This document shows positions 48,141 through 59,804 of a stretch of DNA of 64,000 nt, one piece after another. The stretch lies in the NCBI GenBank assembly GCA_030848705.1, contig CM061235.1, forward strand, positions 128,944,228 to 129,008,227, in the 5' to 3' direction. This stretch comes from Heracleum sosnowskyi. Lineage: Eukaryota > Streptophyta > Magnoliopsida > Apiales > Apiaceae. The position numbers were made by a program, and so were the translations under genes. The notes under the pieces are model-generated. The model was given only the letters and a program-made list of their open reading frames with translations, did no database searches and was not told the DNA's origin. The first letter of the stretch is position 1. Each line of letters starts with the position of its first letter.

Positions 48141-49096
48141 TCTCTTTTAATATTATTCTATAAGATAATTAATTTAATCTATGAATTAATTCTTTCAGAA
48201 TTAATTCATATATTAAATTAATCAATCTAGATCCTAAGTAATTTTATGTATAAATTAATTCTCCAGAATTAATTTATTTATGGAATTATTTAAGTCAATA
48301 ATTTAATTTATTTAATCTGTGAATTAATTCTAAAAGAATTAATTCATTTATTAAATCAATTAAAAGTAGAATAAAATTAAATCAGTTTTATCCTAATTCT
48401 ATTTATACTAGTAGTACTATCAGATTTGTACTAGTAGTACTATCTGTGTTAGTACTACCGATAGTACTACCAGTTCATACTGATAGTCCTACCGATAGTA
48501 CTACCAGGTATAACTGGTTAGTACTATTAGTATAAATCAAATGAAATGCAGTTGATTGTTTCTGGCGCATGGAAATGATTCCTTTTGACTTGTATTAATA
48601 CAAGTCATTTGTAATCAAAACAAGCAGTTCATTAACAAGACAGAAACAGAAAGAAAAAGCATATCATCTCTTTTCTTCTGCCATTTAACTCGAGCCAACC
48701 AGAAGCATTCAATACATTTCTTGTAATAAATTCTAGCAAGCAAAGTTATATCCAATCCACTAGAATTCAATTACTTGTATTGCTTTGACAATCTAGCGGA
48801 TCATAATCCCTAGAATTACTATCGAACTACTTTTTAGTATTCGATCTTTTTATTACAAATATAGATAAATTCATGTCGAATTTATTCTAGATTTGTTTTA
48901 ACAAGAACCTTGTAATCTGTGCACTGAATTGTAACACCCCTCAAGTTTAATAGAGTTTCTATTTAACTTGAATATTGTTTCAGTTTTTATTCCGCACTAA
49001 TTTGTTCTAAACAGTTAAATCTTTTAAAGGACAAATTCGATAAAACGGTATAGTTTGTATTCAACCCCCCTTCTACAAACTTATCAGGACCTAACA
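48141..49096 (+). repeat. 5' LTR of copia F, missing its first ~440 bp
   Basis: Aligns base for base with 60246-61201. Contains a cluster of TAGTACTAC / GTAGTACTA at 48407-48535 and a TATAAATC just after it, a plausible promoter box. Ends CCTAACA before the primer-binding site. Because the U3 start is lost, promoter activity may be reduced. Confidence 0.9.
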
Positions 49097-49098
49097 AT

Positions 49099-49111
49099 TG
49101 GCATCAGAGCC
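49099..49111 (+). other. Primer-binding site of copia F (tRNA-iMet variant)
   Basis: TGGCATCAGAGCC, two bases after the LTR; same variant as copia A. Confidence 0.85.
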
Positions 49112-49199
49112 TTTTGATTGATATACAAATCAAAGATCCAATTGTTTTGAGATTTTTCTTAAACTCTGATTTATTATCTTTCTTAAAAAATCTCAAAAG

Positions 49200-51440
49200 A
49201 TGGCTACTACACAGAAAGTGGGTACAGTCAAAATCCCAATGTTCAGCAAGGAGCATTATCCAATGTGGAAGAAGAAAATGCTTCTATTTCTTAAGGTTGC
49301 AAATCCTAAATACATTGATGTGCTGAAGAACGGTCCCAAAGTCCCTATGATTATTGAGGGAGAACTCATTGAGAATAATGTTGTGACTAGGGCTGCTAGA
49401 ATGTACCCTAAAGATGCCAAGGATTACACTCCTGATGAGAAAGAGGATGTTACCTTGGATTCATGTCTTCAGTTGATCCTTATTGATTGTCTTGATCCAA
49501 TCATGCATAATCATGTCCTCAACTGTGATACTGTTAAACACATTTGGGCAACTATAGAGATAATCAATGAGGGGACAGAGGAAGTTAGGGAGAATATGCT
49601 GGAAATTGTCACCTCACAATATGAGCATTTCAGATCAAACCTTGGTGAAGGTATCTCTCAGGTTTTTGAGAGATATAACAAATTAATCAATGATCTGAAT
49701 CTCAATGGGAAGCACTACACCAACAAGGAGATTAACAAGAAGTTCCTTCTTACACTTCCACCTCATTTGGAGCACAAAATTTCTGCCATTAGAGAAGCAA
49801 GAGATATGAATGAGATTGTTTTGGAGAGATTGTATGGTGTTCTGAAGACCTATGAGCTGGAGCAGATTCAACAAAGGGAGCTGTATGGAACTGGGAAGAT
49901 TGTTAGTACTTCTACTGCACTGGCTGCTGAAGTCCCACAGGAACTGGAAGTGAAGGCTGTTCAACCTTCCAGTTCTAACATGAATGTTATTGATGCTGAA
50001 TATGGATTAACATCCATTGATCAATCTGGTGGTGACTTCTATTCTTTAGAAGAACTTGATCAGCTGGAGGATGGTGATTTGGCTTTGATAGTCAGGAAGT
50101 TTGGGAAGTTCAGATTCAAGAGGAATCCCAATCTTAAGTTCAGGCCCAGATTTCAGAGAGGTGGATCTTCCTCTTCAAGTGGCTCAAGGGGTGGCTACAA
50201 AACTGGAACTGTGGAAAGGAGCACAATCAGATGCTACAATTGCAATGAGTTGGGTCACTTTGCTACTGAATGCAGAAAGCCAAAGCAAGTGACTAGAAAC
50301 ACATTTGATTCTAGCAAGAAGAACAAGATTGGGAAAGCTTATGTTGCTGAAGGAAAGAGTTGGGATGACACTGACAGTGATGAAGAAGCAGGTGAGATTG
50401 GGAACCTTGCTTTAGTGGCTAAAGAGGCAAGCACTTCATCTACACACATGTCAGAGGTAAAGTTTACTGATACTGAAATGATTCGTCATCTTGGTGGCAC
50501 CTTAGAATGTGCACGCACTGAAAATGATAGAATAATTCTTTTAAACACAAATCTTGAAAATGAGATAAAAGAATTAAAACTAGTGCATGTTAATCAGGAT
50601 GAACTTGTTGAGAAAATAGTTTTTCTTGAGAATAGGGTTAAATGTTATATTCAACTGGAAACCATTCTTAAGAAAGAGAATAGTGAGCTGAAGACTAAAG
50701 CTAATGCCTATTTTAGCTCTTGTAAGACGGCTAAAGAGATTCTCAATAAACAAGCTATTGGTAATCATGTCAGTATAGGTTATGATTATAATAAGGCCAT
50801 TGGATTGCTTGGAATTAATTCCCCTTGTAGAGTCAGATCTGAAGGAAGGGGTGTTCCATATGTGCTTAAGGGTATTGAAACACCCTTCTGTAAGGAGTCC
50901 GAAGCAGAACCTCTGAATGAAGACTCTATCATCATTGCAGAGGAGATTCGTGAAGAAGATATTGCTTTGGAAGTTGAACAATCCAAAAAGTGTATATCTG
51001 ATATTCCAGTCAAAGTTGCTACAACTAAAAAGACTAAATCAGATATCCATAAGTTGGATCAAAACAACTGTAGAACTAACATGCCTGCTGTTAATTCTTC
51101 TCATAAAGCATGTGGTGTGAGTAATTGCATGTCTTGTGCTTTTAATGTTATGTATGATTTCTTTAATAAAAAGCATGTATCTAGTGATAAGACTGCTCCA
51201 CGTCAACATGTTAATAATAAGAAGCATGTTAAAGCAAAGACTACTAGTCCTCCTCAGACTAGAGTGGATTCATTTATCCCTAAGCCTACTCAGAAATGTG
51301 TTAAGGCTGGCTATAAATGGAAACGCTCTTATGTGAAAGAGGTTGAAGTAGTTTTAGTTAAAAATGTTGTTTTGCCTGACAAAGGCCAATTCTTTAAGTA
51401 TGCCGGACCCAATCAAGTGTGGGTTCCGAGGAAGGACTAA
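49200..51440 (+). CDS. gag: Copia F gag polyprotein (746 aa)
   Basis: Intact frame from ATG at 49200 (MATTQKVGTVKIPM) to TAA at 51438-51440. The N-terminal half holds the plant copia capsid-type region (W.....L..V..P......L, ...GISQVFERYNKLINDLNL). A zinc knuckle CYNCNELGHFATEC (C-X2-C-X4-H-X4-C) lies near codons 345-358, after a Ser/Gly-rich basic stretch. A heptad-rich coiled-coil zone follows near 425-505, then a Lys-rich tail. Gag binds element RNA and forms virus-like particles. Pol begins in another frame (-1) overlapping the last 43 bases. Gag is the only fully intact gene of this element. Confidence 0.92.
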   Translation: MATTQKVGTVKIPMFSKEHYPMWKKKMLLFLKVANPKYIDVLKNGPKVPMIIEGELIENNVVTRAARMYPKDAKDYTPDEKEDVTLDSCLQLILIDCLDPIMHNHVLNCDTVKHIWATIEIINEGTEEVRENMLEIVTSQYEHFRSNLGEGISQVFERYNKLINDLNLNGKHYTNKEINKKFLLTLPPHLEHKISAIREARDMNEIVLERLYGVLKTYELEQIQQRELYGTGKIVSTSTALAAEVPQELEVKAVQPSSSNMNVIDAEYGLTSIDQSGGDFYSLEELDQLEDGDLALIVRKFGKFRFKRNPNLKFRPRFQRGGSSSSSGSRGGYKTGTVERSTIRCYNCNELGHFATECRKPKQVTRNTFDSSKKNKIGKAYVAEGKSWDDTDSDEEAGEIGNLALVAKEASTSSTHMSEVKFTDTEMIRHLGGTLECARTENDRIILLNTNLENEIKELKLVHVNQDELVEKIVFLENRVKCYIQLETILKKENSELKTKANAYFSSCKTAKEILNKQAIGNHVSIGYDYNKAIGLLGINSPCRVRSEGRGVPYVLKGIETPFCKESEAEPLNEDSIIIAEEIREEDIALEVEQSKKCISDIPVKVATTKKTKSDIHKLDQNNCRTNMPAVNSSHKACGVSNCMSCAFNVMYDFFNKKHVSSDKTAPRQHVNNKKHVKAKTTSPPQTRVDSFIPKPTQKCVKAGYKWKRSYVKEVEVVLVKNVVLPDKGQFFKYAGPNQVWVPRKD

Positions 51441-53662
51441 TCAATCTGGTATTGCAGGGAGTTAAACAGGTAAGCCGTGTTTTATGGGTTCTTGACAGTG
51501 GCTGTTCAAGGCATATGACCGGAGATAGAGCCCTTCTATCAGATTTGGTTGAGAAAGCTGGCCCAGTAGTAACCTTTGGAGATAACAGCAAGGGTATTAC
51601 GAAAGGATATGGCTGTTTGAAGTACGGAAATGTTATCATTGAAGATGTTTCATTTGTGGAAGGTCTGACGTTCAATCTTCTCAGCATCAGTCAGTTCTGT
51701 GACAGAGGATATGCTGTTTCCTTTGAACGAGAGAAGTGTCAGATCCTTCACAAGAAGAATGGAAAGCCTGCTCTTCAAGGAGTAAGGAAAGGTGACTTGT
51801 TCATAGCTGATCTGAACTCAGGATTCAAAGATGAAGTTAATTGTTTTTATGCTAAAGCTTCATCAGATGATAGTTGGCTATGGCACAAGAAGATGTCTCA
51901 CCTTAACTTCAAAACCATGAACTCTTTAGTCAAGAGGGAATTGGTTAGAGGTTTTCCTCAGATGGAATTTACACAGGAAGGACTGTGTGAGGCATGTCAG
52001 AAAGGAAAGTCAAAGAAAGCTTCTCACAAGGGCACTGATACATCATCAATAACTGAACCTCTTCAGCTACTGCACATGGATTTGTTTGGTCCAGTTAATG
52101 TGATGTCCATGTCAAAGAAACAATATGCACTTGTGATTGTTGATGACTATTCAAAATATACATGGGTTTTATTCCTACATTCCAAGGATGAGACCCCATT
52201 CCTGGTGATTGGCCACATAAAGTTGATTGAGCTGGATTCTAGATTCCCTGTTAGAGCCATAAGGTCAGATAATGGTACTGAATTCAAGAATGTCATTCTA
52301 AATGACTTTTGTGCTGATAAAGGAATAACAAGACAGTATTCTGCCCCTAGAACTCCTCAACAAAATGGAGTAGTGGAAAGAAAGAATCGTACATTGATTG
52401 AAGCAGCTAGGACTATGCTAAGTGAGTCCAAACTTCCAACATACTTTTGGGCTGAAGCAGCGAATACAGCTTGTTATACTCAGAATCGAACTTTAATCAA
52501 CAAGGACTTAATGAAGACTCCTTATGAGATCATGAACAACAAGAAACCAACTGTCAAGTACTTTCATGTATTTGGAGCAAAATGCTTTGTGTTTATAGAT
52601 GACAATGTGAAACGTGGCAAGTTTGATGCAAAGGCACAAGAAGCTATTTTTGTTGGTTACTCCAGAAGATCTTACAGGGTCTACTTGGTTGGCAGTCACA
52701 CAGTAAAGGAAAGTGTCAATGTTACTTTTGATGACACTAAGTTCCCCAATATCCAAAAAGAAGACTCATCTGAAAAGCTGAAGTTTGATAACTTGCCAGA
52801 CTCAGAATCAGATGATGGAGCCCCACCTGAAGTTATTGTTGGTGATGATAATAACAATGATGATAATGATCATGGTGATGGTGGTGGAAACACTGGTAAC
52901 AATGGAGATACCACCAACATTGGAGAAGAATCTTCAAGGCAATCAAGCAACAACTCAGGGGGAGCAAATGAAGGATCAACTAGTCACTCACAACATCAAA
53001 GTGAATTTCAAGGCGAATCATCAAGATCAAATCTTCCAAGACAGACTGTTTGGAATAGAGCTCATCCTTTTGAGCTTATCATTGGTGATCCAGATGTTGG
53101 AGTTAAAACTAGATGTGCTACTCAGAATGAATGTCATTTCTCAGCATTTCTATCTAAAATGGAGCCAAAGAAAACTGAGGAAGCACTGACTGATCCAGAT
53201 TGGGTGATTGCTATGCAAGATGAACTCAATCAGTTTGAACAACAGCAAGTCTGGAAGCTGGTACCCAGGCCAAAGAACAAGAAAGTAGTTGGTACTAGAT
53301 GGGTATACAGGAACAAGCTAGATGAGGATGGCATTGTTACAAGGAACAAGGCAAGACTGGTTGCACAAGGGTATTCACAAGCTGAAGGCATTGATTATGA
53401 TGAAACTTATGCACCAGTGGCTAGACTTGAGGCCATCAGGATGTTCTTAGCATTTGCGGCTTATTCCAATTTTAAAGTCTATCAAATGGATGTTAAGAGT
53501 GCATTCCTGAATGGTGAACTTGATGAAGAAGTGTATGTGGAACAGCCCCTGGCTTTGAAAATCAGGAGCTGCTGGACTTTGTGTACTTTCTCTTCAAGGC
53601 TATCTATGGTCTCAAACAAGCCCCAAGAAAATGGTATGACACTCTCTCTGGTTTTCTTTTAG
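51398..53662 (+). CDS. pol: Copia F pol, first part: protease, integrase, start of RT
   Basis: Open in the -1 frame relative to gag from 51398. Aspartic protease DSGCSRHMTGD lies near codon 26 (counting from 51419). The integrase H-H-C-C zinc finger (WHKKMSHLN...CEACQKGK) is near 155-195. Catalytic core: HMDLFGP near 220, RSDNGTEF near 282 and NGVVERKNRT near 317. A long acidic Asn/Asp/Gly linker is followed by RT (VWKLVPRPKN, KARLVAQGYSQ, YQMDVKSAFLNGELDEEVYVEQP). At 53546-53549 the C run is one base short, so the frame runs off into a stop at 53662 while true RT continues in the next frame. Confidence 0.88.
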   Translation, partial: VCRTQSSVGSEEGLINLVLQGVKQVSRVLWVLDSGCSRHMTGDRALLSDLVEKAGPVVTFGDNSKGITKGYGCLKYGNVIIEDVSFVEGLTFNLLSISQFCDRGYAVSFEREKCQILHKKNGKPALQGVRKGDLFIADLNSGFKDEVNCFYAKASSDDSWLWHKKMSHLNFKTMNSLVKRELVRGFPQMEFTQEGLCEACQKGKSKKASHKGTDTSSITEPLQLLHMDLFGPVNVMSMSKKQYALVIVDDYSKYTWVLFLHSKDETPFLVIGHIKLIELDSRFPVRAIRSDNGTEFKNVILNDFCADKGITRQYSAPRTPQQNGVVERKNRTLIEAARTMLSESKLPTYFWAEAANTACYTQNRTLINKDLMKTPYEIMNNKKPTVKYFHVFGAKCFVFIDDNVKRGKFDAKAQEAIFVGYSRRSYRVYLVGSHTVKESVNVTFDDTKFPNIQKEDSSEKLKFDNLPDSESDDGAPPEVIVGDDNNNDDNDHGDGGGNTGNNGDTTNIGEESSRQSSNNSGGANEGSTSHSQHQSEFQGESSRSNLPRQTVWNRAHPFELIIGDPDVGVKTRCATQNECHFSAFLSKMEPKKTEEALTDPDWVIAMQDELNQFEQQQVWKLVPRPKNKKVVGTRWVYRNKLDEDGIVTRNKARLVAQGYSQAEGIDYDETYAPVARLEAIRMFLAFAAYSNFKVYQMDVKSAFLNGELDEEVYVEQPLALKIRSCWTLCTFSSRLSMVSNKPQENGMTLSLVFF

Positions 53663-54693
53663 AAAATGGTTTTGTTAGAGGTATCATAGACAAAACTCTT
53701 TTTTCAAAGAAACACAAAAGTGATATGATATTAGTCCAAGTCTATGTGGATGACATCATATTTGGGTCTACTAATGATAATCTCTGTAAGAGATTTGCTG
53801 AGCTAATGCAGAGTAAGTTTGAAATGAGTATGATGGGTGAGCTGAAGTTCTTTCTTGGATTACAAGTAAGTCAAAGGTCAAATGGTATATTTATTTGTCA
53901 ATCCAAGTATCTCAAAGAACTCCTCAAGAAGTATCACATGGAGGATTCAGCATCAGCAAGGACTCCATCTTCAACAGCCATCAAACTTGGAGCTTCTGAC
54001 AAATCTATCAAGGTAGATGTTACAAGCTACAGAGGTATGATTGGCTCCTTACTCTATCTTACTGCAAGTAGACCAGATATTATGTATGCTACATGCTTGT
54101 GTGCAAGGTTCCAAGCGGACCCTAGAGATGTACATCTTGTTGCTGTGAAAAGAATCTTGAGATATCTTAAGGGTACACCTAATCTAGGTATCTGGTACCC
54201 TAAAGATTCTGGTTTTAATCTTGTTGGATATACAGATTCTGATTATGCAGGTAGTGTTGTGGATAGAAAAAGCACCTCTGGGAGTTGTCAATTCCTAGGA
54301 GGTAGGTTGATTTCCTGGTATAGCAAGAAACAGCAAACAGTTTCCAATTCAACAGCAGAAGCTGAATATATTGCTGCTGGAAGCTGTTGTGCTCAGATCT
54401 TATGGATACGGAATCAATTAAAGGACTATGGCTTTGCATTAGACAAAATTCCCATATTTTGTGATAATACAAGTGCCATAGCAATCTCCAACAACCCTGT
54501 GCAGCACTCGAGAACAAAGCACATTGATATCAGGTATCATTTTATCAGAGAGCATGTCATGAATGGAACTGTGGAGTTACATTTTGTACCCACAGAAGAA
54601 CAGACTGCAGATATATTCACTAAATCTGTTGACGAATCCACATTTATCAAGTTAGTTGGTAAATTGGGTATGTTAAACAGTCTTAGTGATTGA
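53550..54693 (+). CDS. pol: Copia F pol, second part: RT active site and RNase H (frameshifted)
   Basis: Continues the RT from the frameshift: YGLKQAPRKWYDTL, then YVDDIIFGSTN near codon 54 of the open frame starting 53581, then FFLGLQVSQ. RNase H: YTDSDYAGS near 216, AEAEYIAAGSCCAQILW near 259, CDNTSAIAIS near 294, and HIDIRYHFIREH with ADIFTKSV. Ends at TGA 54691-54693. All catalytic residues are present, so only the 1-base deletion upstream separates it from the first half. Confidence 0.9.
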
Positions 54694-56025
54694 CAATATC
54701 TCTGTCAGGTTTTTTCTTTCAAAATTCATTTTCTCTTGTCATTTAAATGGTATTCACTGCCAATTCTCATTTAATATTACATGCTTGTAAATTTAAATAG
54801 CTCTGAATAATTTATTTTCTTTAAAAATATTTTTCTCATATTTTTTTAAGTGGAGAAATGTATTTTTATTGAAAATATATTTATTTAGAATTATTTAGGT
54901 GTTTTTCAGTTTGTAAATATTGTTGTTTAAACTTTTCTGCAGGTTTATATTAATTTTAGGCATTTCTATAATTTTCTGCATATTTTTCTAGGATTTATGG
55001 ATTTTTCTGTGAATTTTTCTAGATTTGTATAAATTTTTCATGTTTTTTTATTCATTTTCTGTAAAGTTTCAGTAATTTTCAGCATTTTCTTTTTATTTAG
55101 AACAGTTTTTCTATTTTTTCTGATTTCCGTTTAGTATTACTAGTTTTGAACTAGTAGTACTATCGGTAGGACTATCTAAGGATAGTACTACCAGTTCTTT
55201 TATTAGTACTGCTAGTTTTTTATTTATTTTTATTTTTATTTTTGTTGTTTTTGTTTTTTTCTTTTTCTCTTAGTACTACAGTAGTGTTTAGTTTTTTTTT
55301 GGTCTTTGTACTGCTAGTTCTATTCGTATAGTACTACTAGCATTTCTTTTTCTTTTTCTTTTATTTTTATTATTCTGATAGTACTACCGAGTTTTGGATA
55401 GTACTACTAGGCTTTTTCTTTTTATTTTATTTTTTTTTCTGTTCAATTACCATAGTACTACCGTGTTTTTTATTTTTACCATTAGTACTACTGGTTTTAC
55501 TTTTACCATAGTACTACTGGTTATATAAATATACTAATTTTTTTTGTTTTTACAGTTTACTGAGTACTTCCACAGTTCAAGTTTTTACTTAACTGGATTT
55601 TTTTTCTCTCTTTTGTTCATCAAGAAACGAACTGCTGCCCGTTTCTTTTTCAGTTTCTGAATTCGATTCTTGTTAGTTTTAAATTCTAAGACCATCACTG
55701 AACAGATCTTCTCAAGGCCATTAATTCGAGTACTTAAAATCCAAGTTTCATTGAGTTTTAATTTTTTGAGTTTTTGAATTTCAAAGGGTTTTGTGATTCG
55801 TTTTTAGGGTTTTAATAAGTGTTTTTGAATTCTAAAAATAGTACAGTGTGTGGTTTTTGTCAAGGATTAACATACTAAAATTTGGTAATTTTTGGAGAAC
55901 TTTGAAAATTTGGATTTTTAATTAATTTTTAATTAATTTTTAATTAATTTTAAAATCCTTAAATTCGAATTATTCATAATTATTTGAGTTTTTGATTTTC
56001 TGTGTTAATTTTTACTTAGTAAATT
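54694..56025 (+). other. Spacer of copia F between pol and ORF2, with GTAGTACTA motif array
   Basis: A T-rich stretch without coding. 55135-55520 holds about a dozen TAGTACTAC / GTAGTACTA-type motifs separated by poly-T, the same motif as in the LTR cluster. Three copies of TTAATTAATTTTTAATTAA-like palindromes occur at 55918-55950. It may be the leader of a subgenomic or spliced ORF2 message, by analogy with other SIRE elements. Confidence 0.75.
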
Positions 56026-59000
56026 ATGGCTTAGAATTTTGAGGTTGTTAAAAACAATTATATTGGATATTTTGATCCGTTGAAATGCCCGATTGATCGT
56101 TTTCGACCTTGGATTCAGTTTTTAAATTCGCAGTGTTGTGTGAGTCGTGCTATATGTTTATCTGCTGATTTAAAGATTGAACCACTTAGATTATTATGTT
56201 ATACTGCTCTGATTTCTGAGAATTTAAATTCTATATCTTTCACTATTGAGCACACACAGTACACTATTACTGAAGATTTGTTTTGTGAAGTTTTTCAACT
56301 TCCTAGGGACAACTTTGATAGGACTCCTTCTAATATTGAATTAATTCAGTTTTTCAACAGAATTCATTATCAAGGTCCTTTGGAGTTGCCCAAACTCAGT
56401 AAAGCTAATTTAGTCTGTGAATGGGATATCTTATTTGATACTTTAGCTAAGGTTTTCAGCAATTGTACTAAGAGTAATTTTCCTCATATTCCATCTTTGT
56501 TGCAGTACATTGCTTATGCTATTGTGTTTAATGTGAGACTTAACATTGGTCATCTAATCTGGAGTCTTATACTTAGAAGAGTATCCAATGCCAGGATTGA
56601 TCATGATAGTGGTAGGAAAGTCAGGTGTTTCTATCCTCGATTTCTCACTATTTTAATCAATCATGTGCTATCTGATGCTCACAAGGAGTTGTTTTCAAAT
56701 GCTTTATCTGTTAATTCTCCTTCTACTAATAGTAAGTTCTATCAAAGACTCCATACTTCTATTAAATGGAATATGACACCAGTGGTTGTAAGTCCATTCA
56801 TGGCTCATTTCATTAATTTTCCTACTTTTGAACCCTTTGTTCCTGATCAACAACTAGTCATTGCAGCTGGAACTTCAGAGGAACTGCCAATACAGGTAAT
56901 ACATCCTATCTCTGGATCATCTGGCACCTTTGCTGAAGCCCAAGTGGTTGATAGGACAGACCAAGAGGTTGTAGAACCACAATCTCTAACCCAGGTCAGA
57001 GAGCCAAACACTGTGTCTAATCCTTTAACCTCTCAACCTGAAACTACTTCTTTAATAAGACAAAGGTCAAGTAGTGAACAAACACTGAGTGCACCCACAG
57101 CTCTGTCTCCACCACTAAAGAAAAGGAAAACCTATAGAGAGACATCTGTAAGCCCATCCATGTCCTCCCAACAGGATATGGACTTTGAAATGGCCATTGA
57201 ACAGTCTCTGGAGACATCCTCTCAACAGGATGAATCTATTGAAATTCGCCATCGGGCCCTGGCAACCTGTAATGAGTCAAGCACTCTCCCATTACTCACA
57301 ATGGGAGAAGACATCCAAATAGAAGAAACTCAGGACACGTTGTTAGGAGAGCACTTAGGGTCTGAAACAGTGCCTACTATTGTCACGGTAGAAGTGCCTT
57401 CACAGGCATCAGAGGGAAAATCTGATTCTTTGCCACCTATAATAGAATCATTTTCTCCCCTCCCAGAGGGAACATCTCTGGCTCCCTTAAGGGATTTTTC
57501 ACTCGCAGTTTTTACTGGAGAAAGTGAAAGGCAACCTGATGAGTCTGTCCCTGAAGAAATTCAGTATACAATGTCAAATATTTTGACAGACTCATTCAGG
57601 GAACGGGATTTGCGAACTCCCATTGCACCACCACTGACCTCTCTTGAAGGGGCTAGGGTGATTTCTATTGCAGGTACTCAATCTGATAACTTGGAAAGAC
57701 AGCTAGTGATTAGAGATCAAAATCAAACAGAGAGTGATACACAAGCACGTGAGTTGAGTGAAACACCACTGAGAGAAATTGAAGTGAGTGCACACACTGA
57801 CACAAACACTGCTTCTTTGTTAGCTCAGATAGCTGCTCTACAGAAACAACTGCAAGAAACCCAGGCTGAGAAGGAAATTCTAAAAGCACAAGTGGTCTCT
57901 CAATCTACCACCTCTGTATCAAATCAGCTGGGTACTGTGAAAGATGACCTCGAAGGATTGAAGAATACTCTGGTCCCAAAGTTGAATTCCATCCAACAAT
58001 CTCAAGTACTAGTGGCTTCGGACATTTCTGAATTAACCATCTCAAATGCTCAAATTTCAGAAAGTGTCAAGGAGATTGCTGCAATTTCTACCAAGGTGGA
58101 CTTTATTCTGCAAACAGCTGATGAAAATCAAAAGTTTAATGAAGAAAGGATTTTCAGGATAGAAGGAGGAATGGAGCATCTGAATGAAGGTATGAAGCAC
58201 TTGTATAATATGATCAAGGAATCACATCAACCTACTGAAGAGCAAAGAACATTCTTTGAGGGAGATGATGATGAGGATGATGATGATGATGAAGGAGGAG
58301 ATGGAAGAGAAAGAGGAGAGATAAGGAGAACATCTGAGGTGAATCCTAGGGCTTCCACAGCTCAAACTGTAGAGGATTCCTCAACTAAGGGGGAGAAGGA
58401 GAAGAAAGGAGAAGACAAAGAAGCTGGAGGAGCTTCTGGAAAGGATAAGGGGAAAGGTAAACAATCAATGAAGGAGTCTGCTTTTGATGATGCCTACTAC
58501 TACCACGGTGAACAGGATGACTTCCAATTTGACACATCTGGTGATCTGAGGAAGACCATACCTGAAGAAGCTTTTGGTGAGGAGGAGGTTGAGGAGGCAG
58601 CCAACTTTGATGATTGGGAAGATGAAGCTGATCTATACACACCTGACCCTTTGTTTGAGAAGGAGTTGAAGAAACAACAGGCAGAGTTGAGAAGAAAGGA
58701 GGATGAAAATGCAAAGGTCTCTGACATCATTTCTCAAAAGCTGAAAATTCAAAAGGCTGAACATGAAGACAAACAACGTTTTCATAGTATTCATGTCAAA
58801 GAAAGGAGATTGGATGTTAGGATGAAGCAAGGAGTCAAATGGGATAAGGCAAGGGAGATGTTTGATATCCCTCAGAGAGGCACAAACAATGATGCTACTT
58901 TTCTGAAGCTGCTTGAGAAGATCAGAATTGTTAATCCAGACAACTCATTATATATGAAGGCATTGAAGCAAGATATATTAAGGATTACGTCTGCATTTGA

Positions 59001-59541
59001 TCAAGTAAGACAAGAACTGTTCATCTATGTCTCAAGTGCTCTTGAAGGGTCATTCACTATTTCTCTTGAATTACTCCAAAGAAGATCTCTCTCTGAATTA
59101 TGGATTCTGATGAGTAAAGTAAAGAGATCTTCTTGCTTGAACGAGCTTCTTTATGACCGGCTGAAAGATTCTGCTATGAAGGTCAGCCCTCAAGTTGTAC
59201 ATTTTCCTTATGAAGTCAAAATTTACAGAGGTACAACTTTGGAGACTGTAAGGCTGGATCCTGATTCTATGAAGCTACAGACTGCTATGCAACTGGTGAA
59301 GTTGGAGAATCTTCTTAGAACTTCTGGGTTTGCTTCTGTAGAGAAGTCTGAAGTTGCTGATATGATTTCAGACTACTGCACGGAGAAAATTCCAAGGTAT
59401 GCTCAGATGAAGAATAGATTGAAGAAGATCACCACTCAACCAGTAATGCCAAGTGGTGTGGTTTCTGAAAGTGATCGTGTCCTTGACAAAGATCTTCTAG
59501 TCACCTTGCAAGAAGCTGAAGAAGGTGAAATTAGAGACTAA
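56026..59541 (+). pseudogene. Copia F envelope-like ORF2, 1172 codons, stop at codon 3
   Basis: The natural start appears to be ATG at 56026, but codon 3 is TAG (56032-56034). From there the frame is open to TAA at 59539-59541 (at least 1153 codons from 56080). The N-terminal 230 codons match the copia B counterpart (CEWDILFDTLAKVFS, YPRFLTILINHVL). A Ser/Thr/Glu/Gln-rich middle follows, then coiled-coil heptads at about residues 573-716 (ALQKQLQETQAEKEILKAQV...). An acidic run EGDDDEDDDDDEGG lies near 725-740, and then a Lys/Gly-rich tract. The C-terminal domain is about 300 residues (KERRLDVRMKQGVKWDKARE...). I see no signal peptide or transmembrane segment. SIRE-type elements carry such an ORF, historically called envelope-like; its function is unproven. 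Confidence 0.8.
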
Positions 59542-59793
59542 AGGCATGATGTAGTTAGCTCAATTTGTAAATGTTATTTGTTTAGAGCTAGGTAAATCAA
59601 GATAGGGAAATTTATCATTTGTTTAGGCTAGAGGAACATCTATCTTGTATTTATCTTTATTGTTTGAATCTGGAAATTGTTATATTTAATCCAGAACTTT
59701 TTATTATTTGCTTGGCTCTTAAAAGTCTTATCTTTTCTTGTTTTAGTTGAGTTATCCTCTAGAGTATTTGGTTGTTATTGTCTAACAAACAAA
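59542..59793 (+). other. 3' untranslated region of copia F
   Basis: AT-rich, no ORF, leading to the polypurine tract. Confidence 0.6.
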
Positions 59794-59804
59794 TAGGGGG
59801 AGAT
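59794..59804 (+). other. Polypurine tract of copia F
   Basis: TAGGGGGAGAT directly before the LTR start TGAAAGGC. Confidence 0.9.

Noticed and set aside
56026..59541. A true viral envelope glycoprotein
   Set aside because: No signal peptide or membrane anchor seen; acidic and coiled-coil composition suggests a soluble protein.
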